Below are positions 17,911-25,689 of a stretch of DNA of 64,000 nt, piece after piece (the first letter of the stretch is position 1; each line of letters begins with the position of its first letter). The stretch covers positions 261-64,260 of the forward strand of contig NZ_SMFM01000011.1 in the NCBI RefSeq assembly GCF_004349085.1. The letters run 5' to 3'. The translations under genes and the position numbers were made by a program. Source of the DNA: Flavobacterium caseinilyticum. GTDB taxonomy: Bacteria; Bacteroidota; Bacteroidia; Flavobacteriales; Flavobacteriaceae. The notes beneath the pieces were generated by a model, which saw only the letters and a list, made by a program, of their open reading frames with translations, had not been told where the DNA came from and did no database searches.

Positions 17911-18495
17911 ATGAAATTAGTAAAAACAATTGGCGCATTTGTATTATTGGGAGTAATAACTACTTCTTGTGGAGAGAAAAAACAAGCTGAATCTACAGAA
18001 ATGACTGATTCTACTGCAGTAGCAATGGATACTACAGTTGTAATGGAAACATCAACCATTGTAGACGTAGCTGCTGGAAATGCAGATTTTTCTACATTAG
18101 TTACTGCAGTAAAAGCAGCAGGATTAGTTGAAACGTTAAGCAGCGAAGGTCCTTTTACCGTTTTCGCTCCAAATAACGCAGCATTTGCTAAACTTCCAGC
18201 AGGAACTGTAGATGGATTGTTGAAACCAGAAAGTTTAGACAAACTAAAAGCAGTATTGACGTATCATGTAGTAGCAGGAAAATTTGAGGCTGCTGCGGTT
18301 ATTGACGCAATAAACAAAAATAATGGAAAATATAGCGTTACAACTGTTCAAGGTGGTACTATTGTTTTGAGCTTGAAAGACGGAAAAGTGATGTTGACAG
18401 ACGCAAATGGAGGAACTTCGACAGTAGTTCTTGCTGATGTGGCGGCTTCTAACGGAGTTATTCATGCAATTGACACCGTTGTTATGCCTAAATAA
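17911..18495 (+). CDS. Fasciclin (FAS1) domain lipoprotein
   Basis: About 194 residues. A lipoprotein signal ([20 protein letters not shown], Cys20) leads to a Thr/Ser-rich spacer (residues 21-47) and one FAS1 domain: [37 protein letters not shown] (the H1 motif), [14 protein letters not shown] and a closing [14 protein letters not shown] (H2 motif). FAS1 proteins mediate adhesion or bind envelope components. Probably exposed in the periplasm or outer membrane. It is a single-gene unit with its own promoter box and a strong terminator 23 bp after the stop. Confidence 0.92.
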   Translation: MKLVKTIGAFVLLGVITTSCGEKKQAESTEMTDSTAVAMDTTVVMETSTIVDVAAGNADFSTLVTAVKAAGLVETLSSEGPFTVFAPNNAAFAKLPAGTVDGLLKPESLDKLKAVLTYHVVAGKFEAAAVIDAINKNNGKYSVTTVQGGTIVLSLKDGKVMLTDANGGTSTVVLADVAASNGVIHAIDTVVMPK

Positions 18496-18517
18496 GGTTT
18501 TAATTCATTAATTCAGA

Positions 18518-18548
18518 AACCGTTACTTAATTGTAACGGTTTTTTTTA
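18518..18548 (+). terminator. Fasciclin gene terminator
   Basis: AACCGTTAC (18518-18526) and GTAACGGTT (18533-18541) with a 6-base loop, followed by a run of T residues to 18547. Confidence 0.92.
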
Positions 18549-18675
18549 TGGAATTATACAAGCAATTAACAACTGCTTTTTTTACACCACTTTACAGTCA
18601 TGAACTAACTTTGGAGTTGGAATATTTGTTCCAAAATAAAATGAGATTCAAAAATTGATTTTGAAAAACTAAAAA

Positions 18676-19371
18676 ATGACTTCTAAAACCTCTATTATGC
18701 AGTCATACAGACTTTTAATTATTCTTTCCGTGACGCTGATCGGTTGCCAAACTAAAGACAGCAATACGCCGCAAACCACAAATACAGAAATTAGTCTGGA
18801 TACCGTTAAGGTTTTTGAAGAAAGCAAAGAGAAAATCATTGACAGTACTACGACTATCAAAACTAAAAATACCCATAAACTGCTGCTGACTTCCAATGCA
18901 CTGCAATTAATACATAGAAAAACAGGTTCAACTATTGAAATCCCTTTTGGTAAACCCATCGATCAGATGATTGAGATCACAAATACCGCTCTGCAATCCA
19001 AACCGACCTCTATTGGAATAAATAAGGAATGTGGCGCCGGACCGTTAAAAATGGTTTCTTGGAACAATGGCTTAACAATAGTATTTCAACAAAAAAAATC
19101 AGAAACCGCAAAACCGGAAACCGATTGGAAATTTGCGGGTTGGTATATGGGTATCAGTTCCAGTAGTGCGCAAAAGATATCGACGATGGCTGGAATTAGT
19201 ATTGGATCCTCCAGAGCTGAAATGGAAAGTGCTTACGTGATTACTGTTTCCCAAACCAGTTTAGGATATGAATTTTCCACTTCATCGGGATTGTATGGAA
19301 TTTTTGAAGGTCCAGAGAAGGAGGCTAAAATCACAAGTTTATGGAGCGGGCTTAGTTGTAATTTCAGATAA
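18676..19371 (+). CDS. Lipoprotein of unknown function
   Basis: 231 residues; a lipoprotein signal ends at LIGC (start may be the second Met at 18697, giving MQSYRLLIILSVTLIGC). A Thr/Asp-rich spacer (to ~residue 55) precedes a compact domain with LLLTSNALQLI, GSTIEIPFGKPIDQMIEI, WNNGLTIVFQQ, KFAGWYMG, and GISIGSSRAEMESAYVI. The last segment resembles the repeat seen in small periplasmic proteins that compare two structural halves, but I recognise no family. It ends in IFEGPEKEAKITSLWSGLSC with two late cysteines, one in ECGAGP and one at the end, that could form a disulfide. No operon partner. Confidence 0.75.
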   Translation: MTSKTSIMQSYRLLIILSVTLIGCQTKDSNTPQTTNTEISLDTVKVFEESKEKIIDSTTTIKTKNTHKLLLTSNALQLIHRKTGSTIEIPFGKPIDQMIEITNTALQSKPTSIGINKECGAGPLKMVSWNNGLTIVFQQKKSETAKPETDWKFAGWYMGISSSSAQKISTMAGISIGSSRAEMESAYVITVSQTSLGYEFSTSSGLYGIFEGPEKEAKITSLWSGLSCNFR

Positions 19372-19571
19372 ATTGAAGCAGGAAACGTATCAGAAAACAT
19401 TCAATCTTACGTGGGCAATTATCTTTTTTAACTTTTTTTAGTCTGACACTATTGACTTAATTCTGGATTGAGCAACTCAAATAGTGGTCCTGCCGTTCAT
19501 AACTCCATTAAATTTCTTTTTAATACCAATTTCTAAATTCCTAATTTGCGCTCTTAAATTAAAGGGAGAAA

Positions 19572-21863
19572 ATGAAGGTCTGTATTGCCGAAAAACCAAG
19601 TGTAGCGCGCGAAATCGCATCCGTTTTAGGAGCCAATACCAAGCACGATGGGTATTACGAAGGCAACGGTTATCAGGTAACTTATACTTTTGGTCATTTA
19701 TGCACCTTGAAAGAACCAAACGATTACAAACCGCACTGGAAAAGTTGGGACCTCAACAACCTGCCCATGCTTCCCGAAAAATTCGAAACCAAAGTGGTAG
19801 AGAATTCGGGCATTCAAAAGCAATTCAAAATCATTAAAAGCCTTTTTGACAAAGCTGACTTGGTCATCAACTGCGGGGATGCAGGGCAAGAAGGAGAACT
19901 TATTCAGCGCTGGGTATTGAACGAAGCGAAATATAGAGGCGAGGTACAGCGCTTGTGGATTTCGTCCCTGACCACCGAGGCCATTAAAGAAGGTTTCCAG
20001 AACTTGAAACCATCCTCAAACTACGATAATTTATATTACGCCGGATTTTCCAGAGCCATTGGCGACTGGTTACTCGGTATGAATGCCACGCGTTTATATA
20101 CCGTAAAACATGGCGGATACAAACAAGTTTTGTCTATTGGAAGGGTGCAAACCCCAACTTTGGCAATGGTCGTGGATCGATTCAAAGAAATCGAGAATTT
20201 TAAACCGCAACCGTATTGGGAACTACAAACCTTGTATCGAGAAACGCTTTTTAGTTATGAGGAAGGACGCTTTTTGAAAAAAGAAGATGGCGAACTCTTG
20301 GCTAATAAAGTCCAGGAAAGTGAGTTCGAAATCATTTCGGTTGAAAAAAAGAACGGCAATGAGTTTGCACCAAAACTGTTTGATTTAACTGGCTTACAAG
20401 TATATTGCAACACCAAATTTGGTTTTACGGCAGATGAAACGCTTAAAATTGTGCAGACTTTGTACGAACAAAAAGTAGTTACGTATCCAAGGGTTGATAC
20501 CACCTTTTTACCCAATGATGTTTATCCAAAAGTACCCGGAATTCTTAAAAATTTGACGAATTATGTGGCGTTGACGCAACCACTTTTAGAAAAAAAGATA
20601 AAAAAATCGCCTAAAGTTTTCAATGATAAAAAAGTAACGGATCACCACGCCATTATTCCTACGGGCGTACAAAACAATTTGCAGTACAATCAGCAACAGG
20701 TTTATGATATTATTACCAAGCGATTTATTGCCGTGTTTTATGACGATTGTTTAGTAGCCAATACTACCGTGGTCGGTAAAGCAGCCGATGTTTTATTTAA
20801 AACAACCGGAAAAGAAATCTTGAAAAAAGGATTTCGAGTAGTCTTCGAAGATCCGAATACCAAAGAAAAAGAAGCCGATATCCTGCCGAGTTTTGTTGTA
20901 GGCGAGAAAGGACCACATCAACCTTCGTTTTTAGAAAAGGAAACCAAACCGCCGAATCAATTTACCGAAGCCACCTTGTTACGCGCCATGGAAACCGCTG
21001 GTAAACAAGTCGATGATGAAGATTTACGTGAATTAATGAAAGAAAACGGTATTGGTCGTCCATCCACGCGAGCCAATATTATAGAAACGCTTTTCAGACG
21101 GCAATACATCGTAAGAAATAAAAAACAGGTTTTGCCAACACCAACGGGGATTCAACTGATTGACACCATTCAAAATGATTTGGTTAAATCGGCTGAACTT
21201 ACGGGTTCCTGGGAAAAGCAATTGAAAGATATTGAAAAAGGAACCTTTACCGCTGCTGCGTTTATTAACAATATGAAGCGCATGGTAGAAGTCTTGGTGT
21301 ATGAAGTGCGAAGCGAAACCAGACGCGCTAATATTTCCCACGCAGGAAGCATTCAAAAAGAAGTCGCTACAGTAGAAAAAAAGAAAGCAGCGGGAATTTG
21401 GGCGGAAGCCTGTCCAAAATGTAAAAAAGGAAAACTCATCAAAGGGAAATCCGCTTATGGGTGTTCTGATTATAAATCAGGCTGTACTTTTCTATTGCCC
21501 TATAGTTTTGCCGACAAAAAAATATCCGAGAACCAATACTTGCGACTGCTTCAAAAAGGATCTACTGTCAACTTAAAAGACTTTAAAACGGATGCCGGCG
21601 TTGTGGAAGGTTTACTTCGCTTTGACGAAAATTTCAAACTTGTATTAGAACCTAAGAAAACTTTGGCGAAAGCCATTCCAGATGAATTGCCTTGCCCGAA
21701 ATGCCAAAAAGGAACGATTTTGAAAGGAAAAACGGCTTACGGTTGTAGTCACTATAAATCAGGCTGTGATTTCAAAGTCACTTTTGAAACGGTGAGAAAA
21801 AAATTAAAAGATCAAAAACCAACAAAGGAATTAGTTTATACTATTTTGAAACAAAGTATTTAA
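19572..21863 (+). CDS. topB: DNA topoisomerase III with two C-terminal zinc ribbons
   Basis: 763 residues of type IA topoisomerase. The TOPRIM domain starts MKVCIAEKPSVAREIA and carries the acidic NCGDAGQEGELI motif near residue 100. The active-site tyrosine is in VVTYPRVDTTFLPNDV near residue 310, and the GIGRPSTRANII motif follows near 490. The C-terminus has two related zinc ribbons (CPKCKKGKLIKGKSAYGC...C near 617 and CPKCQKGTILKGKTAYGC...C near 715). It relaxes and decatenates DNA by single-strand passage. AGGGAGAA before the ATG is an unusually good ribosome binding site for this phylum. TopB genes of this form are common both in chromosomes and in Bacteroidota conjugative elements; no transfer genes are nearby. 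Confidence 0.95.
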   Translation: MKVCIAEKPSVAREIASVLGANTKHDGYYEGNGYQVTYTFGHLCTLKEPNDYKPHWKSWDLNNLPMLPEKFETKVVENSGIQKQFKIIKSLFDKADLVINCGDAGQEGELIQRWVLNEAKYRGEVQRLWISSLTTEAIKEGFQNLKPSSNYDNLYYAGFSRAIGDWLLGMNATRLYTVKHGGYKQVLSIGRVQTPTLAMVVDRFKEIENFKPQPYWELQTLYRETLFSYEEGRFLKKEDGELLANKVQESEFEIISVEKKNGNEFAPKLFDLTGLQVYCNTKFGFTADETLKIVQTLYEQKVVTYPRVDTTFLPNDVYPKVPGILKNLTNYVALTQPLLEKKIKKSPKVFNDKKVTDHHAIIPTGVQNNLQYNQQQVYDIITKRFIAVFYDDCLVANTTVVGKAADVLFKTTGKEILKKGFRVVFEDPNTKEKEADILPSFVVGEKGPHQPSFLEKETKPPNQFTEATLLRAMETAGKQVDDEDLRELMKENGIGRPSTRANIIETLFRRQYIVRNKKQVLPTPTGIQLIDTIQNDLVKSAELTGSWEKQLKDIEKGTFTAAAFINNMKRMVEVLVYEVRSETRRANISHAGSIQKEVATVEKKKAAGIWAEACPKCKKGKLIKGKSAYGCSDYKSGCTFLLPYSFADKKISENQYLRLLQKGSTVNLKDFKTDAGVVEGLLRFDENFKLVLEPKKTLAKAIPDELPCPKCQKGTILKGKTAYGCSHYKSGCDFKVTFETVRKKLKDQKPTKELVYTILKQSI

Positions 21864-21886
21864 GAACATAAACTAAATTTAATTTT

Positions 21887-21966
21887 TTACCATATAAGTC
21901 ATATAAGAACAATTAAGTTAGCTGCTAAACAATCGCTTATATGCCCTTATATGACTTAGATGGTTA
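21887..21966. repeat. Short inverted-repeat element (CATATAAGTCATATAAG type)
   Basis: Left arm TTACCATATAAGTCATATAAG (about 21887-21907) and right arm CTTATATGACTTAGATGGTTAA (about 21946-21967) are imperfect inverted copies around a 38-bp centre. A longer element with the same arms lies at 46916-47086. Confidence 0.65.
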
Positions 21967-22116
21967 AGTTTTTTATAACGGTTGCATTTTAATTATTTGT
22001 TTGAAAAAGTATTCAAAAGTCTAGTCTTTTTTGAAAATTAAAAAAGTAAAAAAAGAACACTATTTTATTTATTCATAACTTAGCTTAATGAAAATAATCA
22101 TTTAAAATCTAAACAT

Positions 22117-22596
22117 ATGTTTCAAAAAATGACTCTTATAATAATTTTGTTAGCCGTTGTTTCCTGCAAAGATTCGGATGCAAATGAAAAAGAAAAAATA
22201 AAAGCCGCCAATTGGCTTTTGGGTAATTGGGAAAGTAAATCAGTTGAGGGCAATCTAACCGAAACTTGGAAAAAAGTAAATGACAGCACGTTTCAAGCTA
22301 AGTCTTACTTCATTAAAGAAAAAGACACCTTGCATTTTGAATCCATCACTTTGCAACAAAAAGGGGAAGAATTAACGTATTCAGCTGCCATACAAGGACA
22401 AAATAATGACAAACCGGTCGCTTTCAAATTGACCACCGCAACAGAGAAACAAATAATTTTTGAAAATTTGAAACACGATTACCCTCAAAAAATAAGTTAT
22501 ACCCAAATTACGCCTGACAGTTTAGTGGCCAAAATTTCTGGAATCCAACAAGGAAAACCCAGTTCCGAGCAGTTTTCAATGAATAAAATTAAATAA
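22117..22596 (+). CDS. DUF6265-type lipoprotein
   Basis: 159 residues: lipoprotein signal (MFQKMTLIIILLAVVSC), then a domain starting AANWLLGNWESKSVEGNLTETWKKVND, a pattern I associate with DUF6265 (short beta-barrel-like secreted proteins in which WLLGNW opens the fold). Later motifs: FQAKSYFIKEKDTLHFESI and FENLKHDYPQKISYTQ. Probable periplasmic or outer-membrane-attached ligand-binding fold; no known activity. The HDYPQ segment is typical of the family. Monocistronic, followed by a strong terminator. Confidence 0.8.
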   Translation: MFQKMTLIIILLAVVSCKDSDANEKEKIKAANWLLGNWESKSVEGNLTETWKKVNDSTFQAKSYFIKEKDTLHFESITLQQKGEELTYSAAIQGQNNDKPVAFKLTTATEKQIIFENLKHDYPQKISYTQITPDSLVAKISGIQQGKPSSEQFSMNKIK

Positions 22597-22622
22597 AACC
22601 TTATTATTAGGGTCCCTGTTAT

Positions 22623-22652
22623 AACCTTGCTCCAATTAAGCAAGGTTTTTTT
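22623..22652 (+). terminator. Terminator after the DUF6265 gene
   Basis: AACCTTGC (22623-22630) pairs with GCAAGGTT (22640-22647), followed by TTTTT. Confidence 0.85.
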
Positions 22653-22701
22653 ATGACATTAAAATACTGTATTTCAATAGTGTAAAAAGTATTTACAAAA
22701 C

Positions 22702-22758
22702 CTTATTCATATTTAATCTAAATAAGTTTTGTCAAACCAATATCAGATTATATATTTG
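22702..22758 (+). promoter_or_regulatory. Receptor promoter with candidate iron-regulator operator
   Basis: TTTTG (22727-22731) and TATATTTG (22751-22758) match both flavobacterial promoter elements with a 19-bp spacer. Immediately upstream, 22702-22726 is an imperfect 25-bp dyad with arms CTTATT and AATAAG. Its place next to the -33 element and the siderophore receptor suggests a Fur-type operator; that is inference. Confidence 0.6.
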
Positions 22759-22792
22759 CATCGTTATTTTTAATTATTCCAAATAAACGATC

Positions 22793-25000
22793 ATGAAAAA
22801 TATTTTTACACTATTATTAACTGTATTATTTAGTCTTGCCGGCTTTGCACAACAAGATTCAAATGACATTAAAAACGAGAACATTTTTGCAGCATTCAAT
22901 AGTCCGTTTGACACTATAAAAAATAAAAAGGGCGGAATTCTTAAAGAAGTTGTTGTAACCCCAAATCAACAAAAAAAATCAGTTTCAGCCCTTAGATCAG
23001 GATTAAAACCGATGGATGTTCCTCAAAGCATTCAAATAATAGGGAGCGAAATTATAGGACAACAACAGTCTATCAGACTGAGTGATGTAATAAAGAATAT
23101 AAACGGTGTTTATGTGGGTTCTGCCCGCGGCGGAGCACAGGAATCTTTCTTTTCACGAGGATATGACATGTCTAGCAATAATATGTTTAAAAACGGATTT
23201 CGTTTTAACAGTGGTTCAATTCCAGAAGTAGCTTCATTGGAGAAAGTAGAAGTACTCAAAGGAAGTGCCGCTTTACTCTTTGGAAATGTAGCTCCGGGCG
23301 GGATTCTGAATATGGTTACTAAAACTCCTTCTTTCCAAAAAGGAGGAGAAATAGCCATGCAATTGGGAAGCTATTCTTTTTACAGACCATCAGTGGATTT
23401 CTATGGTCCCTTAAACGATATAATCGCTTACCGCGTTACAGGTTCCTATGAAAACTCGGAAAGTTTTAGAGAAAATGTAACCAAAGAGCGATTTTACATC
23501 AATCCGTCTGTTCTTTTCAAAGCAAGTGATAAAACCGAAATTATCTTACAAGGTGATTATTTAAAAGATGATTGGATTCCCGACTTTGGAACTGCAATCA
23601 TTGGAAAAGAAATTGTGAATCTTCCCCGCAGTACGTATTTAGGTGCGACTTGGTCCAATGGACAAACTAAGCAAGCTACCGTATCCGCATTGGTAAACCA
23701 CGATTTTAATAAAAACTGGAAACTAAACTTCAATTCGTCATTTCAGGACTTTAGCAGAACTTCTAAAGGAACGGAACGAATACAGCCAACAGCAAATGGA
23801 AACTGGAGCAGACCTTTGGGACAAAATAAAAATATGGAACAAATAATTGGAGAACAATTAAGTCTGCAAGGTAATTTTTCAACGGGAAAAATAAAACACC
23901 AACTTTTTACAGGTGTAGATGTTGAAAACTCCTTTACAGAAGCCTATACTTTTACATTCAGCCCTTCTACTTACGGTAGCGGTAACATATTTGATTTCGA
24001 AAATTTTGATCAAGGCGGCGCAATACCAAATGCGACAAATACCAGAATCGTAAAAACTGACACCAACCGTTTTGGGATCTATGCACAAGATTTAATTTCA
24101 GTTACTGATAAATTTAAAGTATTGGCAGGATTGCGTTGGTCGTGGCAAGAAGCTAAAGTTGATACATATGACTTGGTTAAAAATACAGTTTTAGAAGCTC
24201 CAAAACGTAAAGACGAAGCTTTCACTCCCAAAGTTGGACTGGTATTTCAACCGACACATAATACGTCTTTATTTGCCAGCTATTCAAATTCATTTACACC
24301 AAATACGGGAACAACAGTAGACCTAAAAGCAATTGAACCTTCCATTATCGACCAATATGAAGTTGGGGTTAAAAAAGATTTCTGGAGAGGATTTTTAAGC
24401 ACAAACATTACTTTGTACCAAATTACAAACAGCAATTTAGCACAAACCGCCGAGCTTAAAGCCGATGGTTCCAGTAATACAGATAGCTCGATAAAGGTTT
24501 TAAGCGGCGAAACGAGCAGCAAAGGAATCGAATTTGACATTACTGCAAAACCGGTTGAAGGCCTGAATATCATCGCGGGTTACAGTTATAACGACATGCG
24601 TTACACAAAAACATCTGGTTTAAAAGGTAGTTTAATCGAAGGTGATCGTTTAGCACGAACTCCTGCAAACACTGCTAATTTAAGCTTTTTCTATACATTG
24701 CCTTCGGGATTATTAAAAGGTGTATCTATTGGAGCTTTGGGGAATTACATTGGCCAGAGAGTGGGTGGTTGGAACAATCAAATTGATCCATCATTACCTA
24801 ACGGAATTTATGACAGAGAAATTCCTTTGGAGGGATATACAATAATAGATGTATCGGCTGGATACAACTGGAAACAATTTTCTATCTTGTGCAAATTATC
24901 AAATATAACTAATGAGCTGAATTATACCGTTCATGAAAATTACAGCGTCAATCCAATTGCGCCACGTCAGATAATGACAAACTTGAAATATAAATTCTAA
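22793..25000 (+). CDS. TonB-dependent siderophore receptor
   Basis: 735 residues, signal peptide ending GFAQ, then a short spacer and the plug domain: ILKEVVVTPNQQKKS (TonB-box region), MDVPQSIQIIGSEII, LSDVIKNINGVY, SLEKVEVLKGSAALLFGNVAPGGILNMVTK. The 22-strand barrel ends with an aromatic-rich IMTNLKYKF. The plug signature fits the FpvA/FhuA-type siderophore receptors; the ligand is unknown. It acts in the outer membrane with the TonB-ExbBD motor. No N-terminal signalling domain or carboxypeptidase-like domain is present. The PepSY protein 59 bp downstream is probably co-transcribed and supports iron uptake. Confidence 0.92.
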   Translation: MKNIFTLLLTVLFSLAGFAQQDSNDIKNENIFAAFNSPFDTIKNKKGGILKEVVVTPNQQKKSVSALRSGLKPMDVPQSIQIIGSEIIGQQQSIRLSDVIKNINGVYVGSARGGAQESFFSRGYDMSSNNMFKNGFRFNSGSIPEVASLEKVEVLKGSAALLFGNVAPGGILNMVTKTPSFQKGGEIAMQLGSYSFYRPSVDFYGPLNDIIAYRVTGSYENSESFRENVTKERFYINPSVLFKASDKTEIILQGDYLKDDWIPDFGTAIIGKEIVNLPRSTYLGATWSNGQTKQATVSALVNHDFNKNWKLNFNSSFQDFSRTSKGTERIQPTANGNWSRPLGQNKNMEQIIGEQLSLQGNFSTGKIKHQLFTGVDVENSFTEAYTFTFSPSTYGSGNIFDFENFDQGGAIPNATNTRIVKTDTNRFGIYAQDLISVTDKFKVLAGLRWSWQEAKVDTYDLVKNTVLEAPKRKDEAFTPKVGLVFQPTHNTSLFASYSNSFTPNTGTTVDLKAIEPSIIDQYEVGVKKDFWRGFLSTNITLYQITNSNLAQTAELKADGSSNTDSSIKVLSGETSSKGIEFDITAKPVEGLNIIAGYSYNDMRYTKTSGLKGSLIEGDRLARTPANTANLSFFYTLPSGLLKGVSIGALGNYIGQRVGGWNNQIDPSLPNGIYDREIPLEGYTIIDVSAGYNWKQFSILCKLSNITNELNYTVHENYSVNPIAPRQIMTNLKYKF

Positions 25001-25059
25001 TTAAACCTTTTTACCGATAACCGGTCTCAAGCATAATCCATTTCACAAAATATAATCAA

Positions 25060-25608
25060 ATGAAAAAGAAAACCTTCAGAAATTTACACAGAGATTTAGG
25101 CTATTTCTATATCGGACTCATCGTTTCGTTCGCCATTTCCGGACTTATGATGAACCACAGAGATTCTTGGCATCCTGAAAAATATACGACGGCCACAAAA
25201 GCCATAAGCGTAAAATTACCCGCAGAAAGTGAAATTAGTGAAAAATTCGCTAAAGATTTAGGCGAAAAACTAGGCATCGAAGATAAATTCAGACGCCAAA
25301 CTGTAAAGAAGGATGTATTTAAAATTTCTTTTGAAAAACACGATGTTGAAATTGATATGAAAACCGGAAAGGGTGAAATTGTAACGTTTTTAAAAACGCC
25401 AATTATCAGTCAATCCATGAGTCTGCATAAAAACACCTCTAATTTTTGGATTTATTATTCTGATATTTTTGCTTTGAGTTTAATTATAATTGCATTAACC
25501 GGAACTGTAATGGTGAAAGGTGGTAAATTCAGTTGGAAAAGCAGAGGCTGGAAACTGGCAGTAGCCGGAGTAATTTTTCCATTGATTTTCCTGTTTTTAT
25601 TGGCTTAA
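25060..25608 (+). CDS. PepSY-associated membrane protein (iron uptake partner)
   Basis: 182 residues: RNLHRDLGYFYIGLIVSFAISGLMMNHRDSW (first membrane helix with conserved His pair), a periplasmic PepSY-like domain (KFRRQTVKKDVFKISFEKHDVEIDMKTGKGE), a second His near SMSLHKN, and two C-terminal helices (IFALSLIIIALTGTVMV; LAVAGVIFPLIFLFLLA). This layout is typical of short PepSY-associated TM proteins placed after siderophore receptors, thought to reduce ferric siderophores at the inner membrane with haem bound by the membrane histidines. That role is inferred from context. Confidence 0.85.
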   Translation: MKKKTFRNLHRDLGYFYIGLIVSFAISGLMMNHRDSWHPEKYTTATKAISVKLPAESEISEKFAKDLGEKLGIEDKFRRQTVKKDVFKISFEKHDVEIDMKTGKGEIVTFLKTPIISQSMSLHKNTSNFWIYYSDIFALSLIIIALTGTVMVKGGKFSWKSRGWKLAVAGVIFPLIFLFLLA

Positions 25609-25628
25609 ATTTTAATTCAAAAACATAA

Positions 25629-25673
25629 AAAATCCCAATGCTGAAAATTTTTCAGTATTGGGATTTTTATTTT
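25629..25673. terminator. Bidirectional terminator, PepSY gene / valS
   Basis: A long hairpin (AAATCCCAATGCTGAA with complement TTCAGTATTGGGATTT; one mismatch) has A-rich flank on the left and TTTATTTTAT on the right, serving both convergent genes. Confidence 0.88.
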
Positions 25674-25689
25674 ATAAATCTATTAAATC

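Noticed and set aside
19572..21863. Conjugative element suggested by topB
   Set aside because: No tra, mob, integrase or repeat-bounded structure is seen nearby; a chromosomal topoisomerase III explains the gene.
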